DNA from: Actinomycetota bacterium
GTDB lineage: Bacteria; Actinomycetota; Thermoleophilia; Gaiellales; Gaiellaceae
NCBI GenBank assembly: GCA_005883355.1
Contig: VAXG01000035.1
Location: 1-64,000 of the forward strand
DNA: 64,000 nt
Reading direction: 5' to 3'
Positions 32,407 through 40,537 of this stretch are shown piece after piece; position 1 is the first letter of the stretch, and each line of letters begins with the position of its first letter. A program made the position numbers and the translations under genes. The notes beneath the pieces are model-generated. The model was not told the origin of the DNA, searched no databases, and worked only from the letters and a program-made list of their open reading frames with translations.

Positions 32407-34374
32407 TCAGGCCGGAGTCGGCATCTCGCTGGCAAGCGAGCGGGCGAGCCGGTCGAGCACAGGCGCGAGCTGCGCGTGGTCGTCGGGAGACCAGTCGCGG
32501 ACAAGCTCCTCGAGCGTGGCACGCCGGACGTCGACAAGCGCCTCGAAGACGCGGCGACCGTCTGCGGTGAGGTCATAGTTCCGTTGCCTGCCGGCGACAA
32601 GGCCACGTTGCTCCAGACGTTCCATCGTTTCGCGCACGGCCTCCGCGTCGACGCCAGTGGCCTCGGCTATCTGCTCGACGGACGCGGGCGCCTGCTCGCC
32701 CGTGCGCGCCAGCAGCCACGCCTCCGTCGGGTCCAGATCGACACCCGCGCGGTTCACCCACTCCTCGTAGGCGCGCCAACGCTCGTCTCGACGCGTGATG
32801 ACGCTCAGCACTCGCTCCAGCTCCCGATCGGACTCGGCATGACTCGGCGTCGCGAAGGTCTCGCCGATTCCTTCCGCCGCACTCGTCTGCCGCAACGGAA
32901 TGTCCGGGAGGAGTAGCGACAGCACGAATGCGAGCGAGCTGATGACGGCGGCGACGAGGAAGACCGGCGAGAGCGCAGCCGTAAGCGCGTGCGCGTACAG
33001 GTCTCGCACGGGCGCCGCCAGCGCGCGGATCGCCGCGGGTGACGTGGTCGAAGGCAGGTGCACGCTCGGGCCAAGCCGCTGCGCCAGTTCGGTGTGCAGA
33101 CGGTTGGAAAAGATCGCGCCGAACAGGGACACGCCGATCGAGCCGCCGATCGACCGGAACATCGTCGAGCCGGAGGTGGCAACGCCGAGGTATGCGTAAT
33201 CGACGGCGTTCTGGACCGCGAGCACGAGGACCTGCATCACCATCCCGAGACCGAGCCCAAGGACGACCATTGCGAGCGCGGCCATCCAGAGGCTCGTGCC
33301 GACCCCGAGGCGCGAGAGCAGGATCATTCCGACCGTCACGACCGCCGTTCCGGCGATCGGAAAGATCCGGTACCGACCCCAGCGGCTGATCAACTGACCG
33401 CTGAGGATGGAAGTGACGAGCAAGCCGAGCATCAAGGGCGTTAACTGGAGACCGGACCTCGTCGGGCTCACGCCTTTGACGATCTGCAGATAGAGCGGCA
33501 GGTACGTCACCGCACCGAAGAGCGAGAGCCCCACGATGAAGCCCACTGCGCTCGTGACCGCAAACGTGCGGTTTCGGAACAAGGCCAGTGGCAGGATCGG
33601 CTCCGGGACGCGCGACTCGACGAACACGAATCCCGCAATCGCAACGACGCCGATCACGATCAGTGCGATGATCTGCGGCGAGCTCCAAGCCCACGTCGTC
33701 CCTCCCAGGCTCGTGAAGAGGACGACCGCCGAGAGGCCGCCGGCCAGTAGCGCCGCACCGAAGTAGTCGATCGTGTGCTGCTTCGGCTCGGGGCGAACGC
33801 GGAAGACGGCGCCGATCACGACGAACGCCACCGCACCGATCGGCAGGTTGACGTAGAAGATCCAACGCCACGAGAGGTTGTCGACGAAGAAGCCGCCGAG
33901 CAGCGGCCCGATGATCGTCGACACACCGAAGACACCGCCGAAGATCCCCTGGTAGCGGCCACGGTCGCGCGGCGGGATCACGTCGCCGATCACGGCTATC
34001 GCCGTCACGATGAGACCGCCGGCGCCGAGGCCCTGCAGCGCGCGGAAGGCGATCAGCTCCGTCATGTTCTGGCTCAGTCCGCACAGGGCCGAGCCGACGA
34101 GGAAGATGACGATCGCAGCCTGCAAGACGACCTTCCGCCCGTAGAGGTCGCCGAACTTCCCGTAGAGCGGCCCCGACACGGTCGAAGCGAGTAGGTATGC
34201 GGTGACGACCCACGAGAGATGCTGCAGGCCGCCGAGCTCGCCGACGATCGTCGGCAGCGCAGTCGACACGATGGTCTGGTCGAGCGACGCGAGCAGGAAG
34301 ACCAGGATCAGCGCGCCGAAGATCACACGCACGCGCTGTTGCTGCGCCTCAGGCGTCTGCGCGGTCGAGCTCAC
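32407..34374 (-). CDS. DHA2 MFS transporter fused to a C-terminal winged-helix (MarR-like) domain
   Basis: 655 residues from GTG 34374, which overlaps the stop of the upstream O-antigen-ligase gene (GTGA). Residues about 15-505 are a 14-helix DHA2 exporter (LDQTIVSTALPTIVGEL, motif A GKFGDLYGRKVVL, GGVFGVSTIIGPLLGG). Residues 539-655 are soluble and read as a MarR-like winged helix: PTEAWLLARTGE, ASVEQIAEATGVDAEAV, LEQRGLVAGRQRNYDLTADG. So an exporter and a DNA-binding-type domain are one polypeptide. The domain may act as a ligand sensor or a tethered regulator (inference). The acidic/charged linker between them is about 30 residues. Confidence 0.8.
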   Translation of the reverse strand: MSSTAQTPEAQQQRVRVIFGALILVFLLASLDQTIVSTALPTIVGELGGLQHLSWVVTAYLLASTVSGPLYGKFGDLYGRKVVLQAAIVIFLVGSALCGLSQNMTELIAFRALQGLGAGGLIVTAIAVIGDVIPPRDRGRYQGIFGGVFGVSTIIGPLLGGFFVDNLSWRWIFYVNLPIGAVAFVVIGAVFRVRPEPKQHTIDYFGAALLAGGLSAVVLFTSLGGTTWAWSSPQIIALIVIGVVAIAGFVFVESRVPEPILPLALFRNRTFAVTSAVGFIVGLSLFGAVTYLPLYLQIVKGVSPTRSGLQLTPLMLGLLVTSILSGQLISRWGRYRIFPIAGTAVVTVGMILLSRLGVGTSLWMAALAMVVLGLGLGMVMQVLVLAVQNAVDYAYLGVATSGSTMFRSIGGSIGVSLFGAIFSNRLHTELAQRLGPSVHLPSTTSPAAIRALAAPVRDLYAHALTAALSPVFLVAAVISSLAFVLSLLLPDIPLRQTSAAEGIGETFATPSHAESDRELERVLSVITRRDERWRAYEEWVNRAGVDLDPTEAWLLARTGEQAPASVEQIAEATGVDAEAVRETMERLEQRGLVAGRQRNYDLTADGRRVFEALVDVRRATLEELVRDWSPDDHAQLAPVLDRLARSLASEMPTPA

Positions 34375-35798
34375 TCTCGGAGGATAGGCAGCGGTCTCAG
34401 CGCGATGCCGGCGAAAGCCCAGAGGCAGTACGCCATCCAGGGATCGCCGATCACGTCCGTCTGCACAGCGAGCACGAGAGCCGCTCCGAACGCGGCCGCG
34501 ACGCCAGCCGCCGCCCACCACCGTGTCTGCAGCGAAATGGTGACGAGACCGGCAAAGAGCGTGAGCCCCCACGCGATCCAGAGAAGCGCTCCGAACAAGC
34601 CGGTCTCGGCGCCGATCTCGGTGTAGTTCGACTCACCTGCTTTGACTGGCGTACCGGTGCGCGAGGCCGTTTGGCCGGCGTTGCCAAGGCCGTACCCCTG
34701 CGGATGGTGAACGACCGTCCGCACACCCTCGCGCAGACTGATCCAGTGGCTGTGAATCGACGGCTCGTCGATGCTGCCGGCGCTACCGCTCGCTCCCGGT
34801 TGCGCCCTCGCGTGATTGCGCTGCTGCACGAGATCCTGCTGCGTCCACTTGCCGGTCGGTGCGACGTGAGGGAACACATGAACCCAGGCAACGCTGACGG
34901 CAAGTGTTGCGATCGCCGCGGCGAGCGGCCACCAGCGCCGCATGACGAAAGCGAGCACGATCAAACCCGCGGAGAGCGCGAGCAACGACGAACGCGAGAA
35001 CGTGAAGAGCAGTCCCGCCAAGATCAAGGCGCTCAACGGGACGAGGATGCGCGGCCTGCGCAGGAACGCTGCGCCGAGCAGTAACGCCACGACGAACATG
35101 TACGCGCTCGCCAGCGGCCCGAGGAAGGTCGATACCAACCGGCGGTAGAACCCATGGGTGTCGCCGCCGTTGTTGAACACGAAGTTCTCCGGGAGCCCGC
35201 CTGTGCCGTGGTAGTCGTAGCCGAGGTGTTTGTGGAAGTAGGCGACGACCGCGGACTTGCGCCACCACGAGATCGGCACGAAGAAATCGTCGAGGAGGCC
35301 GACCACGGCGACCGCGGCTGCCGTGCCGACGACGGTCCAGACGAGCCGGACGAGCTCCTCGCGCCGCAAGATCACGGAACGGCCGAGAAAGTACGCCCCG
35401 ACCGGAACGAGATCGTGCTTCAGCGCGAGCCCGATCGCGGACCGGTCGGCAGTCCCCCCGAGCCAATCTTGCGGGAGAACCGCGTACACGCACACGACCG
35501 CGGCGAAGACAACGGCGAAGACGTCGGCGACGTGAGTCCGAAAGGCGAGCCGGCGGGTACGCAGTACCTCGCGAGCGACTCGAGCGAGGGCGACGCCGAG
35601 CAAAAGCTCCTTCCAGGCCTGGAGAGCTGTAAGAGCGCCGCCGCGAATACCGGCGCCGTACAGCGCCGCCATGACCGCGTTGTGCGCGGCCAGGCCGACG
35701 ATCCACGCGTACAGCGCGAAGACCGGCCGGCGCCAGACAAGGATCGCGGCGGGCACGAGCAGGACCGCATAGACCGCGATCGCAAGGCCTGAAGACAT
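34371..35798 (-). CDS. O-antigen ligase/polymerase-like membrane protein
   Basis: 475 residues, about 12 hydrophobic helices with a large loop near residues 325-390 (WVHVFPHVAPTGKW to GVRTVVHHPQGYGLGNAGQ). The pattern, including the late loop with HPxGxGLGN and a Ser/Arg-rich membrane segment LLFTFSRSSLLAL, is that of the Wzy/WaaL (O-antigen ligase) superfamily, which polymerises or transfers surface polysaccharides on the outer leaflet. In an actinobacterium it would serve a capsule or cell-wall glycan. No glycosyltransferases are adjacent. ATG at 35798, just after a strong hairpin. Confidence 0.8.
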   Translation of the reverse strand: MSSGLAIAVYAVLLVPAAILVWRRPVFALYAWIVGLAAHNAVMAALYGAGIRGGALTALQAWKELLLGVALARVAREVLRTRRLAFRTHVADVFAVVFAAVVCVYAVLPQDWLGGTADRSAIGLALKHDLVPVGAYFLGRSVILRREELVRLVWTVVGTAAAVAVVGLLDDFFVPISWWRKSAVVAYFHKHLGYDYHGTGGLPENFVFNNGGDTHGFYRRLVSTFLGPLASAYMFVVALLLGAAFLRRPRILVPLSALILAGLLFTFSRSSLLALSAGLIVLAFVMRRWWPLAAAIATLAVSVAWVHVFPHVAPTGKWTQQDLVQQRNHARAQPGASGSAGSIDEPSIHSHWISLREGVRTVVHHPQGYGLGNAGQTASRTGTPVKAGESNYTEIGAETGLFGALLWIAWGLTLFAGLVTISLQTRWWAAAGVAAAFGAALVLAVQTDVIGDPWMAYCLWAFAGIALRPLPILRE

Positions 35799-35815
35799 CA
35801 GGCGACAGTAAACGG

Positions 35816-35842
35816 AGGCGGGGACGCGAGGCGTCCCCGCCT
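35816..35842 (-). terminator. 12-bp perfect hairpin between uORF and ligase gene
   Basis: AGGCGGGGACGC (35816-35827) and GCGTCCCCGCCT (35831-35842), loop of 3 nt. On the minus strand it lies between the tiny ORF (35855-35875) and the ligase start (35798). No T run follows directly, so it could be a terminator, attenuator or mRNA processing hairpin. Confidence 0.6.
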
Positions 35843-35854
35843 AAAGCGTCTCAA

Positions 35855-35875
35855 TTAGCAGCCCCAGGGCGCCAT
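35855..35875 (-). CDS. Six-residue upstream ORF (leader peptide candidate)
   Basis: ATG GCG CCC TGG GGC TGC TAA encodes MAPWGC. A near-ideal Shine-Dalgarno (AAGGAGGG) precedes it by about 6 nt, far better than most in the window. A CCCCCA/TGGGGG-like hairpin lies just upstream in the leader, and the 12-bp hairpin follows 12 bp after the stop. The layout of strong ribosome site, tiny peptide and hairpin before the ligase gene suggests attenuation or a regulatory peptide. Trp and Cys codons near the end could be sensed. No homology can be expected at this length. Confidence 0.4.
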   Translation of the reverse strand: MAPWGC

Positions 35876-35992
35876 GAGTTCCCTCCTTCCCCCACAAAGA
35901 TCCGCAGATGGGGGCTTATGTTGTCATGAGGAAGCGCCGATTGACAGGGCATGAGGCCAAAAGAGGATTTGACTTATGTATGAGAACTCCTG

Positions 35993-37330
35993 ATGATCGG
36001 GGACAGCGTGTCTGAGGTGAGCAGCAGAGAGGGCGTCGGCCAGCGCCTCAAGCGTTTGCGCGTGGCGCGAGGGTTTTCGCAACGAGACCTTTCGTCGCCC
36101 GGTGTCTCCTACGCGTACATCTCACGCATCGAGGCCGGCGCACGCACGCCGTCGGTCAAGGCGCTCCGCAAACTGGCTCAGAAGCTGGGAGTCTCTGTCG
36201 AGTACCTGGAGACCGGTCGCGACATCCGCGACGTCGACGATCGTGAGCTTCGCCTCGCCGACGCCGAGCTCGAACTTCGCCTGACCGACGATTTCGCCGC
36301 AACCGGGAGCAAGCTCGAGAAGATCCTCACGGAGGCTCTCGCTGCAGGCGACACGGCTTCCGCGGTGCGCGCTCGTGTTGCACTCGGGCTGGCAGCCGCG
36401 CAGCGCGGCAATCACCTCGAGGCCGTTGAGCGCCTCGAGGCTGCGGTCACCGGCGAGGGCGGACCGCCACCGCATCTCCGACCCGACCTCTACACGACGC
36501 TCGGACAGTCCTATGCGGTGCTCGGGGCTCCGGACCGCGCCGTTCGGATCTTCGACGACTGCCTGGCGCGCGTCCGCGCGGAGGTCCCAGAGGATGTCTC
36601 GGTACAGATCCGCTACGCGACGTTCCTGAGCTACGCCCTGACGGACGCGAACGAATTCGAGCGAGCCGCCGCAGTCGTCCGGGAGGCTCTGTCCGGTGCG
36701 AATGACCAGACAGATCCCTACACGCGTGTTCGTCTCTATTGGTCACTTGCCAGGCTCAACGTGGTGAACGGTCGGTCCACGGAGGCGCTCGAGTACATCC
36801 GCAGTGCAATCGCTCTGCTCAAGGCGACCGACGACACGTTGACGCTCGCTCGCGCCTATCTCCTCGCCGCCGGAGCCGAATTGCGCCGGGGCGACGCCGC
36901 AGATGCAACCGAGAACCTCCAGCTGGCCGAACGCCTCCTCGGAGCTTCGGGGCAGTCAGAGGACATGGGCATGCTGCGGATCGGCCAGTCCCGGCTCGCA
37001 GCACTGCAAAAGGACGCGACGGTCGCGGTCGAGCGGGCGAGAGATGCTCTCGCCCTCCTCGGAGACTTCCACGGTGGGGAACAGGGTTCGGCGGTCCACG
37101 CACTCGCGACCGGACTTGCACTCGAAGGCGACGATCGAGGCGCCGAGGATGCCTTCCGGCGCGCGGTCGACCTGCTGACGGTGCACGGCCGCAGAGCGGA
37201 GGCGGGCGAGACCGCTCTCGAATGGGCGACCTTCCTGCAGGAAAGTGGACGCGAGGCAGATGCGGAGCCGATCCTCCGCCGCGCGTACGATCTCGGTGTG
37301 GATGCCGAGATCGCAACCCGCGAGAGTTGA
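35993..37330 (+). CDS. XRE-family regulator with TPR domain
   Basis: 445 residues. An N-terminal XRE helix-turn-helix (GQRLKRLRVARGFSQRDL, then YISRIEAGARTPSVKAL) occupies about residues 17-70. The rest, about 370 residues, is a stack of TPR helices (for example LYTTLGQSYAVLGAPDRAVRIF, YWSLARLNVVNGRSTEALEYI). XRE plus C-terminal TPR is the layout of RRNPP peptide receptors and of Streptomyces regulators. ATG at 35993, with GTG 36008 as an alternative. Upstream are TTGACA (35940-35945) and two CATGAGG repeats. It overlaps the glycosylase gene by 4 bp (TTGA), forming an operon with it and the macro-domain gene. Confidence 0.85.
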   Translation: MIGDSVSEVSSREGVGQRLKRLRVARGFSQRDLSSPGVSYAYISRIEAGARTPSVKALRKLAQKLGVSVEYLETGRDIRDVDDRELRLADAELELRLTDDFAATGSKLEKILTEALAAGDTASAVRARVALGLAAAQRGNHLEAVERLEAAVTGEGGPPPHLRPDLYTTLGQSYAVLGAPDRAVRIFDDCLARVRAEVPEDVSVQIRYATFLSYALTDANEFERAAAVVREALSGANDQTDPYTRVRLYWSLARLNVVNGRSTEALEYIRSAIALLKATDDTLTLARAYLLAAGAELRRGDAADATENLQLAERLLGASGQSEDMGMLRIGQSRLAALQKDATVAVERARDALALLGDFHGGEQGSAVHALATGLALEGDDRGAEDAFRRAVDLLTVHGRRAEAGETALEWATFLQESGREADAEPILRRAYDLGVDAEIATRES

Positions 37331-38214
37331 TCCTCGAGCGGGTCGTTCGCCCCGCCGGCCCGTACACGCTCGCTCTCAGCGCCAAGCATGCGAGCGATGC
37401 GACACGCCAGGTCCGTGACGGGACCCTGACGATGGCCCTGCGCGTCGGCGAGCGCGTGGAGCTCGCGTCTGCCAGACAGACGCTCGACGGACGCCTCGTG
37501 CTACGGGTGGAAAGCGAAGAAGGCTTGGAACGGTTGCGGTTCGTCCTCGCGGTCGATGCCGACCACAGTGAGTTTTTGCGGCGGTTCGCACGCGATCCGC
37601 TCATCGGTGAGACGGCATCGCGATTCCAGGGCATGCGACATCTACGTATGCCGACCGTGGCGCAAGCGCTCTTGCGCGCGTTCTGCGGACAGTTGATCGA
37701 CTCGCGCCGCGCGCGGCAGCTCGAGCGCATCATCGTGCGGGCCGCCGAACCGGCGGTCGAGGGGACCGACCTCCATATGCCGCCGACGTCGAAGTCGCTC
37801 GCGCGCTTCGCGCCGGTGCGCCTCCGGCAGCTCGGGTTACACGCCGGCCGGGCGGCTGCCCTTGTCCGGATCTGCCGCTCAACCGACCTGGAGAAGTTGC
37901 ACTCGGTGTCGACGGAGACTGCCGCGGCCTTCATCGAGCGCCAGCGAGGGCTCGGCGCCTGGTCCGCCGGTGTCGTCTGCTTCGAAGGGCTCGGACGCTA
38001 CGAGCGCGGCCTGGTGGGAGACCTCTCGCTCGTCAAGCTCATGTCGCGTCTGCGCGGCCGCTGGGTGGAGGCCCACGAGACGGCCGAGTTGCTCGCACCC
38101 TACGGCGAATGGGGCGGCCTGGCCGGCCTGTACCTCACGACGGGCTTCGCGCACGGGTTGATTCCGCTGCCCGAGGAACGGCCCGTGCGTTTTCCGCGGC
38201 CGTCGTACGCGTGA
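37327..38214 (+). CDS. DNA-3-methyladenine glycosylase II-like (HhH-GPD) protein
   Basis: 295 residues from TTG 37327, whose TTGA overlaps the regulator stop. The N-terminal 110 residues are the AlkA-type beta domain (RVVRPAGPYTLALSAKHA). Then comes the HhH-GPD core: FQGMRHLRMPTVAQALLRAFCGQLI, and the hairpin region ERQRGLGAWSAGVVCFEGLG followed by the likely catalytic Asp in LVGDLSLVKLM. AlkA enzymes excise alkylated bases. The downstream neighbour is a macro-domain protein read from the next overlapping start. Regulation by the upstream XRE-TPR protein is likely from the overlaps. Confidence 0.85.
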   Translation: MILERVVRPAGPYTLALSAKHASDATRQVRDGTLTMALRVGERVELASARQTLDGRLVLRVESEEGLERLRFVLAVDADHSEFLRRFARDPLIGETASRFQGMRHLRMPTVAQALLRAFCGQLIDSRRARQLERIIVRAAEPAVEGTDLHMPPTSKSLARFAPVRLRQLGLHAGRAAALVRICRSTDLEKLHSVSTETAAAFIERQRGLGAWSAGVVCFEGLGRYERGLVGDLSLVKLMSRLRGRWVEAHETAELLAPYGEWGGLAGLYLTTGFAHGLIPLPEERPVRFPRPSYA

Positions 38215-38708
38215 TCGAGCTCGTCCTGGGTGACATCACCGAGCAGGAGGTCGACGCGATCGTCAACGCCCCGAATCCGGGGCTCCTCGGCGGCGGCGGT
38301 GTGGACGGCGCGATCCACGCTGCGGGTGGGCCGTCGATCCTCGAGGAGTGCCGACGTCTCGGGGGCTGCGACCCCGGAGACGTGAAGGCCACCTCGGGCG
38401 GCGCGCTTGCTGCGAAGCACGTGCTTCACGCTGTCGGCCCGATCTGGCGCGGTGGGAGCGAGGGAGAGGCCGCGGTGCTCGCATCGTGCCATCGGCGTGC
38501 TGTCGAGCTCGCAGACGAGCTCGGCTGCTTGTCGGTTGCGTTCCCGGCGATCTCGATCGGTGCGTACGGCTATCCGGTGGAGCTCGCCGCCCCGGTCGCG
38601 ATTGCGGCCACGACGGCGGCCCTGGCGGCGCATCCGGCTGTCGAACTCGCGCGCTTTGTCTTTCGAGAGGAGGCGACACTAGACACGTATCGAAAAGCAA
38701 GGGTCTGA
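38211..38708 (+). CDS. Macro-domain protein (ADP-ribose binding/hydrolase)
   Basis: 165 residues from GTG 38211 (GTGA overlap with the glycosylase). Macro-domain hallmarks: IELVLGDITEQEVDAIVNAP, NPGLLGGGGVDGAIHAAGG (the ADP-ribose loop), VLHAVGPIW and FPAISIGAYGYP. Such proteins bind or remove ADP-ribose and O-acetyl-ADP-ribose. The usual NAAN is NAPN here. The last codons and stop (AAA GCA AGG GTC TGA, ending KARV) are made by a dispersed repeat that begins at 38697, so the native C-terminus was probably altered. Paired with a DNA glycosylase, it may take part in DNA-damage or nucleotide repair (inference). Confidence 0.9.
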   Translation: MIELVLGDITEQEVDAIVNAPNPGLLGGGGVDGAIHAAGGPSILEECRRLGGCDPGDVKATSGGALAAKHVLHAVGPIWRGGSEGEAAVLASCHRRAVELADELGCLSVAFPAISIGAYGYPVELAAPVAIAATTAALAAHPAVELARFVFREEATLDTYRKARV

Positions 38709-38724
38709 CCCCAGCCGTTTGGGA
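38697..38724 (+). repeat. CAAGGGTCTGACC dispersed repeat
   Basis: GCAAGGGTCTGACCCCAGCCGTTTGGGA shares 24 of 27 bases with the copy at 18794-18820 region (CAAGGGTCTGACCGCAGCTGTTCGGGA). The GGGTCTGACCC core is palindromic. The copy overlaps the end of the macro-domain gene and supplies its stop codon. Likely a REP-like element; no mobility gene is present. Confidence 0.55.
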
Positions 38725-38745
38725 GACCCGGCTTAGACTGCGCTC

Positions 38746-39567
38746 ATGGCTGCGAATCGCAAGATCGCAATTCTCGGCGCCGGCCGGATCGGCGAGTCTT
38801 TGCTCGCCGGCTTGCTCAGCTCGGGCTGGCGGAAGCCGGGCGACATCATCGTCACCGGGCGGCGCGAGCAGCTGCTGAAGGAGCTCGCCGAGCGCCACGG
38901 GGTCAAAGCGACACTCTCCAACGCCGAAGCGGTTGCCGACGCGGGGCTGATCGTGATCGCAGTGAAGCCCCAGGACTTCGACGTCCTCCTCGGCGAGATC
39001 GGTGGGCTGCTCACTCCCGAGCAGACCGTTCTCTCGGTCGCCGCGGCGATCCCGACGACACAGATCGAAGCAAGGCTGGCCCCCGGCGTGCCGGTCGTGC
39101 GCGCGATGCCGAACGCGCCTGCGCTCGTACACGAAGGCATTGCGGGGATCTGCGCCGGCGCGCACGCAAGTGACGAGCACCTCGACGTCTCGGAGGAAGT
39201 GCTCGCGCACCTGGGGAGGGTCGTGCGCGTGCCTGAGCGCTACATGGACGCCGTCACGGCCGTCTCGGGCTCCGGGCCCGCGTATTTCGCGCTTCTCGCC
39301 GAAGCGATGATCGACGCGGGAATCCTGCTCGGGCTCGGACGCGAAACGTCGACGCAGCTCGTCGTCCAGACGATGCTCGGGACGGCGAAGCTCCTGCGCG
39401 ACGAGGAGATGCACCCGGTCGAGCTGCGCGAAGCCGTGACGTCACCCGGCGGCACCACGATCCACGCCATCCGCGAGCTCGAGCAGGCCGGCGTGCGCGC
39501 CGCGTTCCTCAACGCGATACAGGCGGCGATGGAGCGCTCCAAAGAGCTGGCGGCGGGCGATCCGTGA
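38746..39567 (+). CDS. proC: Pyrroline-5-carboxylate reductase
   Basis: 273 residues, the usual ProC length. NAD(P)-binding Rossmann motif AILGAGRIGESLLAGLL at the start, VIAVKPQDFDVLL, VRAMPNAPALVHEGI in the middle, and the C-terminal dimer and active-site motifs SGSGPAYFALLAEAMIDAG and REAVTSPGGTTIHAIREL. It reduces 1-pyrroline-5-carboxylate to proline, the last step of proline synthesis. ATG at 38746. Its last 13 codons (AMERSKELAAGDP) and the following GTGA are repeated at 39755-39797, right before pgl. Confidence 0.95.
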   Translation: MAANRKIAILGAGRIGESLLAGLLSSGWRKPGDIIVTGRREQLLKELAERHGVKATLSNAEAVADAGLIVIAVKPQDFDVLLGEIGGLLTPEQTVLSVAAAIPTTQIEARLAPGVPVVRAMPNAPALVHEGIAGICAGAHASDEHLDVSEEVLAHLGRVVRVPERYMDAVTAVSGSGPAYFALLAEAMIDAGILLGLGRETSTQLVVQTMLGTAKLLRDEEMHPVELREAVTSPGGTTIHAIRELEQAGVRAAFLNAIQAAMERSKELAAGDP

Positions 39568-39793
39568 CGAGCGCTCTATCGCAGCGTGGAGGGGGACGGG
39601 GGGAACCGGGAGGTTCCCCCGCCCTTTCTCCTCCTAACACGCGGCGCGAAGCGACGCATGTTGGGAGGCGTCGGCCGAGGAAGGGGGCTCGTGGGGGAAA
39701 CATGGTTTCCCCCACGCGACGGAGCGACCGCCTATGGCGGTCGCGGAGGAAGGCGGCAATGGAACGTTCGAAGGGGCTCGCCGCGGGCGATCC
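39568..39793 (+). repeat. Inserted palindrome cluster with duplicated proC end
   Basis: Contains three hairpins: GGGGGAACC-GGGA-GGTTCCCCC (39599-39620), CGTGGGGGAAAC-ATG-GTTTCCCCCACG (39690-39716, 12-bp arms) and GCGACCGCC-TAT-GGCGGTCGC (39724-39744). Just before pgl a diverged copy of the last 13 proC codons appears (AMERSKGLAAGDP). The original proC-pgl junction was a GTGA overlap, still visible at both copies. So a palindrome-rich segment of about 230 bp appears to have been inserted with duplication of the junction. No ORF of its own is evident. Confidence 0.65.
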
Positions 39794-40480
39794 GTGACGG
39801 CCGGCATCGAGCTCGTCATCGTCGAGGACCCGAGCGACGTGGCCGCCGCCGTTGCCGATCGACTGGCACAGGCGGCACGCGCAGGCGGGCACGTCGCACT
39901 CACGGGCGGCACCACCCCCGAGCTCGCATACGAGGAAGCGGCGCAGCGCGAGCCCGACTGGAGCAAGACGGAGATCTGGTGGAGCGACGAACGCTGCGTC
40001 CCCCCCGACGACGACCTCTCGAACTACGCGCTCGCGAAACGCACGCTGCTCGACCGGCTCGAGCGCGATCCGCGCGCCGTCCACCGAATCAAGGGCGAGC
40101 TCGGAAAGGAGGGGGCCGCCGACGACTACGAGCGAGAGCTCGGCGACACCGTGTTCGATCTGGAGCTCCTCGGCCTCGGCAGGGATGGTCACGTCGCCTC
40201 CCTGTTCCCGAACGCTCCGACCCTGCGGGAACGGCGACGCGTGCTCCCCGCGGAGGCCGGCCTGGAGCCGTTCGTCGACCGGGTCACGCTGAGCATTCCC
40301 GCCTTGAACAGCGCGAAGGCGATCGTCTTCGCGGTCTCCGGCGCCGACAAGGCAGAGGCCGTGCGCCGCGCCTTTGCTTCTGAACCAAGCCCCGACATCC
40401 CGGCCAGCCTCGTCCGATCCCGGAGCGGCAGAACCACTGCAATCCTCGATCGCGCTGCTGCAGCCAAGCTGCGCGCTTGA
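39794..40480 (+). CDS. pgl: 6-phosphogluconolactonase
   Basis: 228 residues from GTG 39794, which fits the family start (AGIELVIVEDPSDVAAAVAD). DevB-type motifs: GHVALTGGTTPELAYEE, WWSDERCVPPDDDLSNY, LLGLGRDGHVASLFPN and RRVTLSIPALNSAKAIV-like (VTLSIPALNSAKAIVFAVSG). It hydrolyses 6-phosphogluconolactone in the oxidative pentose phosphate pathway. No zwf or gnd gene is adjacent. The start follows the duplicated proC end described above. Confidence 0.92.
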   Translation: MTAGIELVIVEDPSDVAAAVADRLAQAARAGGHVALTGGTTPELAYEEAAQREPDWSKTEIWWSDERCVPPDDDLSNYALAKRTLLDRLERDPRAVHRIKGELGKEGAADDYERELGDTVFDLELLGLGRDGHVASLFPNAPTLRERRRVLPAEAGLEPFVDRVTLSIPALNSAKAIVFAVSGADKAEAVRRAFASEPSPDIPASLVRSRSGRTTAILDRAAAAKLRA

Positions 40481-40537
40481 CAGGGCTGCCTCTATATGTA
40501 GAAGTGCCCCGGGGCAGACCAAAGGGCGGGCGGTTTT

